Of a DNA stretch of 64,000 bases, positions 27,031 through 36,347 are shown one piece after another. The translations under genes and the position numbers were made by a program. The notes under the pieces are model-generated. The model was not told where the DNA came from. It saw only the letters and a program-made list of their open reading frames with translations, and did not search any database. Source of the stretch: CBFHTC01 sp965658815. GTDB taxonomy: Bacteria; Pseudomonadota; Alphaproteobacteria; Rickettsiales; Rickettsiaceae. Position 1 is the stretch's first letter. Every line of letters begins with the position of its first letter. The stretch is taken from contig CBFHTC010000001.1 in the NCBI GenBank assembly GCA_965658815.1, forward strand, positions 1-64,000, given 5' to 3'.

Positions 27031-29490
27031 ATGAAAAAACTTTATATCATAGATGCATCAAGCCTACTATTTCGTTCTTTTTATGCTCAACCCAATCTAG
27101 TAAATTCAAAAGGTATCTCCACTGGAGCATTATATGGCTTTGCTAAAATGCTTATCTCTTTTCTTGTCACAGATTCAGTCGAATATATTATATCTGTATT
27201 TGATAGCGGAAAAAAGAACTTTCGTCATGATCTATACGATCAATACAAACAAAATAGATCATCCACTCCGCCAGAATTAAGTGATCAACTTAAAAGGTCG
27301 CGTGAAATCGTCGAGGCTTTATCAATTCAATTTTTAGATATAACGGGATATGAAGCCGATGATGTGATTGCAACATTATGTAAAAAATATGAAGACCATT
27401 GTGAATGTATCATTATATCATCAGATAAAGATCTCATGCAATTAGTCAACTCAAAGACAGTTATGTATGACTCTATGAAGAAAATAACATATAACTGTAA
27501 AAATGTTAAGAAAAAACTTTTAGTAGAGCCAAATCAAGTAATCGATTATTTATCTTTAGTAGGTGATGTCTCAGATAATATTCCTGGCGTAAAATCAATA
27601 GGTCCTAAAACCGCTGTCGAATTACTTTCAAAATTTAAATCACTTAAAAATATATATAAAAATATCGACAATATTGAAAAGCCACGAACTGTAAAACTAT
27701 TAATAGAAGGAAAAGAACAGGCATTCTTATCACAAAAACTTGTGACGCTATATGATAAAATTGATATTGGTAATTTTGAACTTCAACAATGGTCTTTAAA
27801 GGATTTAACTAATACTCAAAAAATATTAAGTTTTTATGAATTTGAATCTATATATGATAAAATCAATATTTTACAAATGAAATATGGTGCTCGAGAAATT
27901 ATACCTCAAGAGGTTAAATTAGAAACTTTAGTAAAAAAAAAACGCTTTATAGAATGGATATCAATTGCAGTTGAAAAAAATGATTTATTTTCAATTGATA
28001 GCAATATTTTTCAAAAAGATCAATTTGTATTAACAAAAACAAATGATATACTAATTCAGATTTTGTCCTTTTCGCATATAGAAAAAATTGGAGTCAATAT
28101 AAAACAAATCTGGCACTTATTGCATAAATATAATTTACAAAAATCATTTTTTATTGGATGGCACGATCTTATGGTATTAAATTACTCTACATCTATCGGA
28201 AAAGAAAATACATATTTTAAAGATAGTGATGAATTTTATAAATCCATTGGACATTTTCAAAAATATAATGCATTAAACTTATATGATACTTTTAATAAAC
28301 TTCGCTATAAAAACAAATACCAATATCATTTTTATGAATATATCGATCGCCCATACATTAAAGTTCTCTTTGATATGGAAAAAGCAGGAATCAAAATAGA
28401 TGTAAAGACTTTAAATGAAATTTCGAATGAAATCGAAAAAGAGCTCTCTCAACTAAAAGAACAAATATTTAAAGAGTCCAAGATTGAATTTGATATTAAC
28501 TCTCCTAAACAATTATCAAATATATTATTTGAGCATATGCAAATTACACCTATAAAAAAAAATACGAAAAGTGGTATATATAGCACAAATGTTGATGTCT
28601 TAATGCAACTAGCATCGATGAATCACAATATAGCTCATTTACTTTTGCAATGGCGCCACTTATCTAAGCTAAAAAACACATACAGTGATCCTTTAGCCTC
28701 ATCATGTGATGAAAATTTTAGAATTCATTCAACATTTCTATCAACTTTTACAAATACAGGAAGATTAAGCTCACTAAATCCGAATCTACAGAATATTCCA
28801 AGAGGGCCAATTATTCGTCAAGCATTTATTTCAGACAAAAGTAAATCATTTATAATCGCCGATTATTCTCAAATTGAATTACGAATTTTATCCTATATAG
28901 CTAATATCACACAGATGAATGAAGCATTTAAAAATGATGAAGATATTCATAGTAAAACTGCAAAAAGTATTTTTCAAGATAACTCAAAAGAAAATAGAAA
29001 TAAAGCAAAAGCTATTAATTTTGGTATTATATACGGCATGGGGACTTATGGTTTAGCTCAGCAATTAAAAATTAGTTTATACGATGCAAAACAATATCTA
29101 GCAAAATATAATGCGCAATATACAGAGATACAACCATTTATGGAGAAAGTTATTCAAAAAAACAAAGAAAAAGGATTTATAAAAAATATATTTAATAGAC
29201 ACATAAATATTAATATGGAACAAAGTAACTGGGAGCGTATTGCGATGAACGCTCCGATGCAAAGTAGCGTAGCTGATATTATGAAATTATCTATGAATAG
29301 AATTTCGCAGCGTTTAATAAATGGAAAAATACTTTTACAAATTCACGATGAAATAATAGTAGAAAGCGATGATAATAATCTAATACAAAATAAAAAAATT
29401 ATAGAGGAAGAGATGATTAATATAAAAAAATACTTTAATTTAAGCTTAAATCTTAAAATCAATACTTCTGTAAAAAACTCTTTAGTATAA
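27031..29490 (+). CDS. polA: DNA polymerase I
   Basis: Okazaki fragment maturation and repair synthesis. The 819-residue protein has an N-terminal 5'-nuclease domain (IIDASSLLFRSFYA, GYEADDVIATL, SSDKDLMQLV, GDVSDNIPGV) and a C-terminal polymerase domain with motifs A (DYSQIELRILSYIA), B (RNKAKAINFGIIYGMG) and C (QIHDEIIVE). The middle region keeps the length of the 3'-5' exonuclease domain but lacks its metal-binding Asp/Glu residues (FSIDSNIFQ stands where FDTET is expected), so proofreading is probably lost. A TACAAT at 27006-27011 ends 19 nt before the ATG; no good -35 was found. Confidence 0.96.
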   Translation: MKKLYIIDASSLLFRSFYAQPNLVNSKGISTGALYGFAKMLISFLVTDSVEYIISVFDSGKKNFRHDLYDQYKQNRSSTPPELSDQLKRSREIVEALSIQFLDITGYEADDVIATLCKKYEDHCECIIISSDKDLMQLVNSKTVMYDSMKKITYNCKNVKKKLLVEPNQVIDYLSLVGDVSDNIPGVKSIGPKTAVELLSKFKSLKNIYKNIDNIEKPRTVKLLIEGKEQAFLSQKLVTLYDKIDIGNFELQQWSLKDLTNTQKILSFYEFESIYDKINILQMKYGAREIIPQEVKLETLVKKKRFIEWISIAVEKNDLFSIDSNIFQKDQFVLTKTNDILIQILSFSHIEKIGVNIKQIWHLLHKYNLQKSFFIGWHDLMVLNYSTSIGKENTYFKDSDEFYKSIGHFQKYNALNLYDTFNKLRYKNKYQYHFYEYIDRPYIKVLFDMEKAGIKIDVKTLNEISNEIEKELSQLKEQIFKESKIEFDINSPKQLSNILFEHMQITPIKKNTKSGIYSTNVDVLMQLASMNHNIAHLLLQWRHLSKLKNTYSDPLASSCDENFRIHSTFLSTFTNTGRLSSLNPNLQNIPRGPIIRQAFISDKSKSFIIADYSQIELRILSYIANITQMNEAFKNDEDIHSKTAKSIFQDNSKENRNKAKAINFGIIYGMGTYGLAQQLKISLYDAKQYLAKYNAQYTEIQPFMEKVIQKNKEKGFIKNIFNRHININMEQSNWERIAMNAPMQSSVADIMKLSMNRISQRLINGKILLQIHDEIIVESDDNNLIQNKKIIEEEMINIKKYFNLSLNLKINTSVKNSLV

Positions 29491-29494
29491 AATG

Positions 29495-31612
29495 TTACGA
29501 TTGCAACATTGAACTTATATCTCCTTCTTCAAATAAACTTAAAATAGATAACCTTTTACTTTCTTTGCTTTTGATAGAAGCAGTAATAATTTCACTATTT
29601 CCAATAATAATCACTTTCTTTTTGGCGCGAGTAATAGCTGTATAAATTAAATTTTTATTTAACATAATATATTGCTCTCTCATTAAGAAAATCATTGCAT
29701 AATCATACTCTGAACCCTGGGACTTATGTATCGTAATAGCATAAGCTAAGGTGATCTGATCAAGATTGCTATATTCATACTCTACTAATATATCATCAAA
29801 ATTAATATAAACCTTATTTTCATCAATATTTGTAATAACACCCATATCTCCATTAAAAACCTTCACATCATAATTATTAATCAATTGAATAACTTTATCA
29901 TCTACTCTAAATTCTCTATTACCTATGATAATTGTTTTTTGACCTCTGTTTGAATTTAATTTATTTTGTAAAACTTCATTTAAAGACTTCACTCCATAAG
30001 AGCCCTTTTGCATTGGCGATAATATTTGTATATTTGGAAATCGATGAAGAATTAAATTTAAATATTGGTCATCATAATCCTCATCTTTACAAAATATAAA
30101 ATCATCTTCATCATTTGTATTATAATTAAATGACATTTTTTTATTAACTTTGTGCGCATTTAAAATAATTTTACTATTTAAGGCTTGACGGAAAATCTTT
30201 TTTAATTTTACTACATTACTTGAAAAGAGAGAGATAAAATCATACAATAAATTTCCAGGCCCCACAGATGGAAGTTGATCGGCATCTCCAACAAAAACAA
30301 CTTTTGTTCCTACGTTGATAGCATTTAAAAGATGATTCATTAGATAAACATCTATCATAGAAGATTCATCAATAATAATAATATCTTGCTTTAAAGTATT
30401 TAATTTATTATAGTTGAACTTCTTTAAATTTGGATTCCATTCAAGCATTCTATGAATAGTTTTAGATGAACTCCATGTTGCCTCACTTAATCTCTTAGCA
30501 GCTCTACCGGTCGGAGCGCATAATAAAATACTTTTGTTATACATTTTTGCAATCATAACAAAAATTTTAATCAAAGTGGTCTTACCAGTTCCGGGGCCTC
30601 CAGTAATCACGACAAAATTACTATTTAAAAAAGATAAAATACCTTCTTTTTGATCGATAGATACAGTGGGGAATTGTGTATTTACTAAATTTTCAATTTG
30701 ATTAAACTCATATTGAATATTAGATTCTTGATCGGCAATATCTTTTATTTTTAGATAAATACTTTTTTCTAAAGTATAAATAATATTTAAAGTATAATAG
30801 TATTCGTTTTTAACTTCAATTGCCTTAACTTGATTGTTTATAACCATCTCATTTAGGTTATCCTCAAACTTTTGATCTTCTACATCAACTATTTTTTTTA
30901 AGTTTTTTAAAATAATATTTTTATGTAAAATAGTATGACCATAACTATTAATTAAAGTATTAAAAATATATTTAATTGCTTCCGTAATTCTTAAATCAGA
31001 GTCTGGCGCAATACCTAATTTTAAGCCAATTTCATCAGCCATTTTAAAACCAACTCCCCCCACATTATGAATCAAATCATAAGGATTATTTTGTAAAATA
31101 TCATAAGTATTCTCGCGATAACAATTATAAATTCTCATAGATAAATTATGCCCAATATTATAAGAGTGAAGATAAATTAAGATTGATTGAATATTTTTAT
31201 TTTCCTGAAATGATTGTAATATCATATCTATCTTCTTTTGACCAAGTTTTTCAATTTCAAATAATCTATTTGAATTCTCTTCGATAATCTTAAAAATATC
31301 TTTACCAAACTTTTTAACCATCTTAGAAGCTAATACAGGACCAATGCCTTTAATTAAACCGGAAGATAAATAACGAACTATACCTTTCTCCGATGTAGGT
31401 AATACCTTGTTACAAAATTCAATGATAAACTGTTGACCATATTTTTTATGTTCAACAAAGTATCCTTCAACCTCAACCTCTTCTCCTACAAATAACTTTG
31501 GCACCATTCCAGTAACGGTCACAACTCCCTCAGAAGACGATAAAGAAAAAACAGTATACCCATTTTCTTCATTAAAAAATAAAATATTTTTTACTTCACC
31601 TTCGATTTTCAT
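29495..31612 (-). CDS. recD2: RecD2-type DNA helicase
   Basis: A 5'-3' SF1 helicase of the RecD/TraA family that functions without RecBC. The 705 residues begin with an OB-like domain (GEVKNILFFNEENGYTVFSL), then tandem helix-hairpin-helix segments (SGLIKGIGPVLASKMVKKFG, IHNVGGVGFKMADEIGLKLG). The helicase core has Walker A GGPGTGKTTLI, IIDESSMID, FVGDADQLPSVGPGN and the C-terminal motif AYAITIHKSQGSEY. It is convergent with polA, with only 4 nt between the stops, so the two transcripts probably overlap. Confidence 0.93.
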   Translation of the reverse strand: MKIEGEVKNILFFNEENGYTVFSLSSSEGVVTVTGMVPKLFVGEEVEVEGYFVEHKKYGQQFIIEFCNKVLPTSEKGIVRYLSSGLIKGIGPVLASKMVKKFGKDIFKIIEENSNRLFEIEKLGQKKIDMILQSFQENKNIQSILIYLHSYNIGHNLSMRIYNCYRENTYDILQNNPYDLIHNVGGVGFKMADEIGLKLGIAPDSDLRITEAIKYIFNTLINSYGHTILHKNIILKNLKKIVDVEDQKFEDNLNEMVINNQVKAIEVKNEYYYTLNIIYTLEKSIYLKIKDIADQESNIQYEFNQIENLVNTQFPTVSIDQKEGILSFLNSNFVVITGGPGTGKTTLIKIFVMIAKMYNKSILLCAPTGRAAKRLSEATWSSSKTIHRMLEWNPNLKKFNYNKLNTLKQDIIIIDESSMIDVYLMNHLLNAINVGTKVVFVGDADQLPSVGPGNLLYDFISLFSSNVVKLKKIFRQALNSKIILNAHKVNKKMSFNYNTNDEDDFIFCKDEDYDDQYLNLILHRFPNIQILSPMQKGSYGVKSLNEVLQNKLNSNRGQKTIIIGNREFRVDDKVIQLINNYDVKVFNGDMGVITNIDENKVYINFDDILVEYEYSNLDQITLAYAITIHKSQGSEYDYAMIFLMREQYIMLNKNLIYTAITRAKKKVIIIGNSEIITASIKSKESKRLSILSLFEEGDISSMLQS

Positions 31613-31687
31613 TTATTATTAATATAATCATTACATTTTATCATCAAAAATATAAAAAGCAAACTAAGAATTTTTGAGTAAAAAATT

Positions 31688-31924
31688 TTATAACTCCTCT
31701 TCAGTTAAAATATATGCACATAATTGATCTAATCGAATTTTATACTTTTTACTTAATAAAAATAAGTTATTTAAGGATTGAATCAATTCCCCAGGAAATT
31801 CAATATTTTGACTATTTTGTAAATGCTTGGCTTGAAAAAATAAAACATTACGAGTATCAGGCGAGGGCGCGCCAAGATAAAACTCAATTTTCTTTCCATC
31901 CGTTTCATAATAAAATCTTCTCAT
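31688..31924 (-). CDS. DUF2610-type small protein
   Basis: A 78-residue protein resembling the small DUF2610 proteins known mainly from Rickettsiales: an N-terminal strand pair (FYYETDGKKIEFYLGAPSP), a block NVLFFQAKHLQ, then a helical half (IEFPGELIQSLNNLFLLSK ... LDQLCAYIL). The ATG at 31924 is used; a longer in-frame start would add a hydrophobic stretch not typical of the family. Role unknown. It lies between recD2 and virB3 in the same direction. Confidence 0.7.
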   Translation of the reverse strand: MRRFYYETDGKKIEFYLGAPSPDTRNVLFFQAKHLQNSQNIEFPGELIQSLNNLFLLSKKYKIRLDQLCAYILTEEEL

Positions 31925-31986
31925 AATTATATATAAAATTATAAATGATAATATCAAAAAAATTTATAAATAAAAAATTTTCAATC

Positions 31987-32259
31987 TCAAGAATAATATT
32001 TTTTTTTTTTTGTTAACAAAATATCTCTTCTAAAAAATAAATAAAAGTATTTTATCAGAAGAATATCGAGATAATAAGGATCATATATGCTAAGACTATA
32101 AAAGATAGTATGTACTATAAATCCTAAGATAAAACTTAATAATCCATAATTTAAAAATAATACCAAAGTAGCAACAATATTCCACAAAGCAAAATAAAAG
32201 GGAACTCCAAAAAGCATTGGTTGGCGAGTAAGACCTAAATAAATTTTATCAGCTTGCAT
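31987..32259 (-). CDS. virB3: Type IV secretion protein VirB3
   Basis: Small inner-membrane component of the VirB channel that works with VirB4. The 90-residue protein starts with the conserved GLTRQPMLFGVPFYFALWNI, then has two adjacent hydrophobic segments (about 22-58) and YDPYYLDILLIKYF. It normally stands directly before virB4; here it is alone, in opposite orientation and about 9 kb from virB4. Confidence 0.9.
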   Translation of the reverse strand: MQADKIYLGLTRQPMLFGVPFYFALWNIVATLVLFLNYGLLSFILGFIVHTIFYSLSIYDPYYLDILLIKYFYLFFRRDILLTKKKKYYS

Positions 32260-32342
32260 AATAGTTATTATAATATTTTTTTATAAAGGTAAAAAGTTTT
32301 TATAGCAAAATAAACAAGATTTTTAAAATATTATGCTCAATT

Positions 32343-33119
32343 TCATACAGGTATTTTATAATTATCATCTATTGTCAGTATTTTATATTTACCATCAACA
32401 ATAGCGATAGTATGCTCCCATTGAGCGGATAAACTTTTATCCTTTGTCACTACAGTCCATTTATCTGATAAAGTTTTAACGTATTTTTGGCCTAAGTTAA
32501 TCATTGGCTCAACTGTAAAACACATTCCTTCTTGAATAAGAGGACCTTGATATTCTGATTGTTTGTAATGAAAAATACTTGGAGATTCATGTAATTTTAA
32601 CCCAACGCCATGACCACAATAATTTTCCACAATAGAATAGCGAATAAAACAATTGTTAATATAATTTTCAATAGCAGCACCTATATCATTAACTGCATGG
32701 CCAATTTTTATTGCTTTAATTCCAGCCATCATTGCATTATAAGTATGAAGGGATAAATTATAGGCAAATGTTGAAGGTTTACCGACGAAAAACATTCTAC
32801 TTGTATCACCATGATAATTGTTTAATTTTACAACAACATCAACATTTACGATATCTCCTTTTTTTAAAAGAGTATTTTGGTTTGGTATTCCGTGACATAC
32901 CACATGATTTACTGATATACAACAGGATTTTGGAAATCCTTGATAATTTAACGAAGCGCATATACCTCCTCTACTGGTAACAAAATCTGAAACCATCTCA
33001 TCTATTTCATAAGTTGATATACCAGGAACAATTTTATCATATAAAAAAGATAAGCTTTTTGCCGCCAGCTGACTAGCTTTATAAATGTTATCTATTTCGC
33101 TTTTAGAATAAATGTTCAT
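32343..33119 (-). CDS. map: Methionine aminopeptidase type I
   Basis: Removes the initiator Met from nascent proteins. The 258-residue protein has metal ligands in the expected contexts: VNVDVVVKLNNYHGDTSRMF (two Asp), CGHGVGLKLHESPSI (His), FTVEPMIN (Glu) and AQWEHTIAI (Glu). NHVVCHGIP holds the substrate-contacting His. It begins 12 nt downstream of tRNA-Lys and shares its promoter, so its mRNA 5' end is probably made by tRNA processing. Confidence 0.96.
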   Translation of the reverse strand: MNIYSKSEIDNIYKASQLAAKSLSFLYDKIVPGISTYEIDEMVSDFVTSRGGICASLNYQGFPKSCCISVNHVVCHGIPNQNTLLKKGDIVNVDVVVKLNNYHGDTSRMFFVGKPSTFAYNLSLHTYNAMMAGIKAIKIGHAVNDIGAAIENYINNCFIRYSIVENYCGHGVGLKLHESPSIFHYKQSEYQGPLIQEGMCFTVEPMINLGQKYVKTLSDKWTVVTKDKSLSAQWEHTIAIVDGKYKILTIDDNYKIPV

Positions 33120-33131
33120 GAGATTATTTTG

Positions 33132-33208
33132 TGGTGAGCCGAGTGGGATTCGAACCCACGACCAATTGGTTAAAAGCCAAGTGCTCTACCGAGCTGAGCT
33201 ACCGGCCC
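33132..33208 (-). tRNA. tRNA-Lys (TTT)
   Basis: 77 nt with encoded CCA. The acceptor pairs GGGCCGG with TCGGCTC; the anticodon is TTT in GGCTTTTAACC; the T-loop is GGGTTCGAATCCC. The map gene follows after 12 nt in the same direction. Confidence 0.96.
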
Positions 33209-33219
33209 ACTTATAATAA

Positions 33220-33249
33220 AATATATCATTTTTTGGTATAATATGTCAA
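33220..33249 (-). promoter_or_regulatory. tRNA-Lys / map promoter
   Basis: Minus strand perfect TTGACA (33244-33249), 18-nt spacer, TATATT (33220-33225), 11 nt before the tRNA. No other promoter is evident for map. Confidence 0.65.
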
Positions 33250-33276
33250 GAGGTTAAAGAAAAATTTTATAAATTA

Positions 33277-33306
33277 TTGTATTTTTTTAAAAAAATACTA
33301 TATTAT
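33277..33306 (+). promoter_or_regulatory. clpX promoter candidate
   Basis: TTGTAT (33277-33282), 18-nt spacer, TATTAT (33301-33306), ending 25 nt before the ATG. An overlapping TATATT gives a 16-nt spacer. Confidence 0.45.
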
Positions 33307-33331
33307 AGGTATAAATAAAATTAATAATAAT

Positions 33332-34549
33332 ATGACTGAGAAAAAAAATGAAAAATGTTCATTCTGTGGGCTGAATAAAAAGAATATATCTTTTATGATA
33401 TCAGGAAATAAATCTTTTATCTGCGATCAATGTGTAAAACTATCTTATGAAATCATGGAAGAATTTTATGAAAATAATAATAAAGAAGAAACATTAAAAA
33501 ATTTAAAAAATATCAATATCAAAGATTTATATGAATTTTTAAATAAATTTGTCGTAGGGCAAGAACATGCAAAAAAAATATTATCAGTCTCAATATATAA
33601 TCATTATAAAAAAATCACATCAAACACAAATCAAAAAGATGATGATACCTATATAGATAAATCAAATATTTTAATCATAGGTAATACAGGAGCTGGAAAA
33701 ACATTTTTAGTCAAAAATTTAGCTAAATATCTAGACCTTCCAATGATAACTACTGATGCCACTTGCTTAACTGAAACCGGATATGCAGGACAAGATGTAG
33801 AATCAATTATGTCAAGACTAATACAAGCAGCAGATTACGATATCAGTAAAGCTGAGTATGGCATAGTCTATATTGATGAAATTGATAAAATATCAAAGAA
33901 AAATTCCGATAATGGTAATGCTAAAGATATATCCGGAGAAGGTGTTCAACAGGCACTATTAAAAATGATAGAAGGATCAATTGTTCATGTTCCAAACGTC
34001 AATGGAAAGAGACACGGAGGAGCACAAGAAGTTATTTCAATTAATACTGAAAATATCTTATTTATCTTTGCAGGATCTTTTCACGGATTAAAAGATATTG
34101 TTGAAAATCGAATAAATAGTAAAAATATTGGATTTATAAATAATAAAACCACAACAAGTATACCGACAAATATTATCAATAATTTAAATACTCAAGATTT
34201 AATTCATTATGGTTTAATTCCTGAGTTTTGCGGTAGAATACCTATTATTATTACGCTAGACGACATAAATAGAAATACTTTAATTGATATTATGAAAAAG
34301 CCTAAAAACTCGATCCTAGAGCAATATAAGAAATTATTTTCATTAAGTAATGTCACGATTAACTTTGATAACTCAGCAATAGAAGAAATTGCTAATCAAG
34401 CTTTTAAGTTAAAGACTGGAGCTAGAGCATTAAAATCAATTATGGAAAAAGAACTTTTAAACATTATGTTTGAGATCAATTGTTATAAAAACAAAAATAT
34501 CACAATATACTCAGAAAAAAAACAGTTTAAATACAAGACAATCGGTTGA
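33332..34549 (+). CDS. clpX: ATP-dependent protease ATPase subunit ClpX
   Basis: AAA+ unfoldase that feeds substrates to ClpP. The 405-residue protein has an N-terminal zinc-binding domain (CSFCGLNKKN ... FICDQCVKL), Walker A GNTGAGKTFL, the pore-region neighbourhood ETGYAGQDVESIMSRLI, Walker B IVYIDEIDKI, GVQQALLKMIEG, GLIPEFCGRIPI and sensor 2 TGARALKSIMEKELL. clpP is not adjacent (in most relatives it is). The ClpX adaptor gene sspB lies about 3.4 kb downstream on the same strand. Confidence 0.97.
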   Translation: MTEKKNEKCSFCGLNKKNISFMISGNKSFICDQCVKLSYEIMEEFYENNNKEETLKNLKNINIKDLYEFLNKFVVGQEHAKKILSVSIYNHYKKITSNTNQKDDDTYIDKSNILIIGNTGAGKTFLVKNLAKYLDLPMITTDATCLTETGYAGQDVESIMSRLIQAADYDISKAEYGIVYIDEIDKISKKNSDNGNAKDISGEGVQQALLKMIEGSIVHVPNVNGKRHGGAQEVISINTENILFIFAGSFHGLKDIVENRINSKNIGFINNKTTTSIPTNIINNLNTQDLIHYGLIPEFCGRIPIIITLDDINRNTLIDIMKKPKNSILEQYKKLFSLSNVTINFDNSAIEEIANQAFKLKTGARALKSIMEKELLNIMFEINCYKNKNITIYSEKKQFKYKTIG

Positions 34550-34579
34550 TTGATTTTTATAGGTATGATAAAATAAAAT
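34550..34579 (+). promoter_or_regulatory. ABC exporter promoter candidate
   Basis: TTGATT (34550-34555), 18-nt spacer, TAAAAT (34574-34579), ending 18 nt before ATG 34598. The -35 begins directly after the clpX stop. Confidence 0.45.
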
Positions 34580-34597
34580 GATAATTTACAAATAATA

Positions 34598-36277
34598 ATG
34601 AATATATATAACTTCATAATAAATGTTATAAAAGCAAATAAAATTAAAACCTTTATTTTAGCACTGATAATGATGACTTCATCTCTAATACCAGCTTTTA
34701 CTCATTTAAGCATTAGATGGATCACAAGTAATTTTTATAGCGAAGAATTAAACTATTATTTAGTTATATTTTTTATATGTATAGTAGGAATGTCTCTAAC
34801 TTATGCATTTGAAGAGATAGTAAAACAATTGATCACATATCAAACTATGTACTTTACTTTTAGAAACCTATTTACTTATACCCTATCTCATTCATATTCA
34901 TTTTTTTTAAAAGTTAATTCAGGAAAGCTATCTGCCCATACAAATAAAATATCCAACTTTCCTATGTTCTTTTTGTTTGGATTAAGAATAATATTTTTAT
35001 TTATTCCAGTTTTATTTTCTATATTATTTTTTATATATTTAAATTACGTATTATCAATATTTTTATTATCCTGGTTTATACTTTTTATTTCTATTACGAT
35101 GTTTTTTTTTACTAAACAAATTAAATATAATCAAAATATTATGAAATTAACAGCTGAAATCAATTCGAACTTAAATGAAATTATGAAAAACACTACTGCA
35201 ACTTTCAGTTACTTCAATACTGAAAGAGAAATTCAGCGCAATGAAGCCTTTATTAAAGAAATTCAAAAGAATAATAGAAACAAATTCATTATTTTATTAA
35301 TATATGAAATCATCTTTATTATCGGTATGATAACTATCTTTAGTGGAATAATATACATTAATAAAATCTTTCAAGCTCCATTAGAAGATATAATATTTTC
35401 TATTAGTAATAGTTTTAGTATATTTTGGAGAAGCTGTCATATATCATACTGCATTCCTGAACTTTTAGATCAATATAGCACAATGTCTTTTAGCTTTAAA
35501 GAACTATTTACGAAAACAGAGGAGCCAGAAAAAAACAAAATCAAAAACTTGCATTTTCAAAATAGTAGTATCAAAATATCAAAACTAAATTTTCAATACA
35601 ATACCAAATTAATACTTAAAAATATATCTTTATACATTCAACCAAAAGAAAAGATTGCTATCGTTGGCCCAAGTGGCTCTGGAAAAACTACATTGATATC
35701 TCTCATTATGAAATTACTGAAAGTAGAAGATAAATCAATCTTTATTAATAATACGGATATTAATTTAATTCATAAAAATGATGTTATGAATAATATATCA
35801 CTGGTATCGCAAAATATACAATTGATGTCTAGAACAATTCGTGAAAATATTTCTGGCTCTTTGCCTAAATTACTTACCGACACTGAATTAGATGAAATAT
35901 GTAAAAATGCTCAATGTTATGATTTTATATCAAAATTACCAGCAAAATATGATACTAAATTAGTTGAGTGTGGTGTGAATTTATCAGGAGGAGAGAAGCA
36001 GCGTATTGCTATTGCAAGAGCATTAGCTAAAAATGGATCGATTATAATATTTGATGAAGCAAACTCAGCTCTTGATAATATAACGAATAGGAAGTTTCAA
36101 GATATTATATTTAAACTTTTTCATGACAAAACCTGTATCTTTATATCTCATAAATTAAAATATCTAGAAAAATTAGATAAAATCGTCTTTATAAACAAAG
36201 GAGAAATTAAAGAATTCGGATCACATAAAGAACTAATAAATAAGAAAGGAGAATATTATTCACTTTATAAGACTTAA
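34598..36277 (+). CDS. ABC exporter half-transporter (active ATPase)
   Basis: A fused membrane-ATPase protein of the MsbA/type IV ABC exporter layout, 559 residues. About six membrane segments lie in residues 15-290, with the nucleotide-binding domain at about 325-559: Walker A GPSGSGKTTL, Q-loop SLVSQNIQLMSR, signature LSGGEKQRIAIARAL, Walker B IIIFDEANSALD and H-loop ISHKL. Substrate unknown. The next gene encodes a partner of the same layout whose ATPase is degenerate, so the pair may form a heterodimer. Confidence 0.9.
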   Translation: MNIYNFIINVIKANKIKTFILALIMMTSSLIPAFTHLSIRWITSNFYSEELNYYLVIFFICIVGMSLTYAFEEIVKQLITYQTMYFTFRNLFTYTLSHSYSFFLKVNSGKLSAHTNKISNFPMFFLFGLRIIFLFIPVLFSILFFIYLNYVLSIFLLSWFILFISITMFFFTKQIKYNQNIMKLTAEINSNLNEIMKNTTATFSYFNTEREIQRNEAFIKEIQKNNRNKFIILLIYEIIFIIGMITIFSGIIYINKIFQAPLEDIIFSISNSFSIFWRSCHISYCIPELLDQYSTMSFSFKELFTKTEEPEKNKIKNLHFQNSSIKISKLNFQYNTKLILKNISLYIQPKEKIAIVGPSGSGKTTLISLIMKLLKVEDKSIFINNTDINLIHKNDVMNNISLVSQNIQLMSRTIRENISGSLPKLLTDTELDEICKNAQCYDFISKLPAKYDTKLVECGVNLSGGEKQRIAIARALAKNGSIIIFDEANSALDNITNRKFQDIIFKLFHDKTCIFISHKLKYLEKLDKIVFINKGEIKEFGSHKELINKKGEYYSLYKT

Positions 36278-36302
36278 GTTATAATTTTTATAAAAAAGTT
36301 TA

Positions 36303-36330
36303 TTGCAATTAATTTCTATATCTATACAAT
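36303..36330 (+). promoter_or_regulatory. Promoter of degenerate ABC half-transporter
   Basis: TTGCAA (36303-36308), 16-nt spacer, TACAAT (36325-36330), ending 17 nt before ATG 36348. The TTG that would open the longer frame is the -35 box. Confidence 0.5.
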
Positions 36331-36347
36331 ATAGAAAAAGCAAAAAA

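Noticed and set aside
31714..31926. Plus-strand 70-residue frame
   Set aside because: Antisense to the DUF2610-type gene, with no recognisable features.
36303..36347. Longer degenerate ABC half-transporter from a TTG
   Set aside because: The TTG is part of a -35 box with a matching TACAAT; ATG 36348 is preferred.
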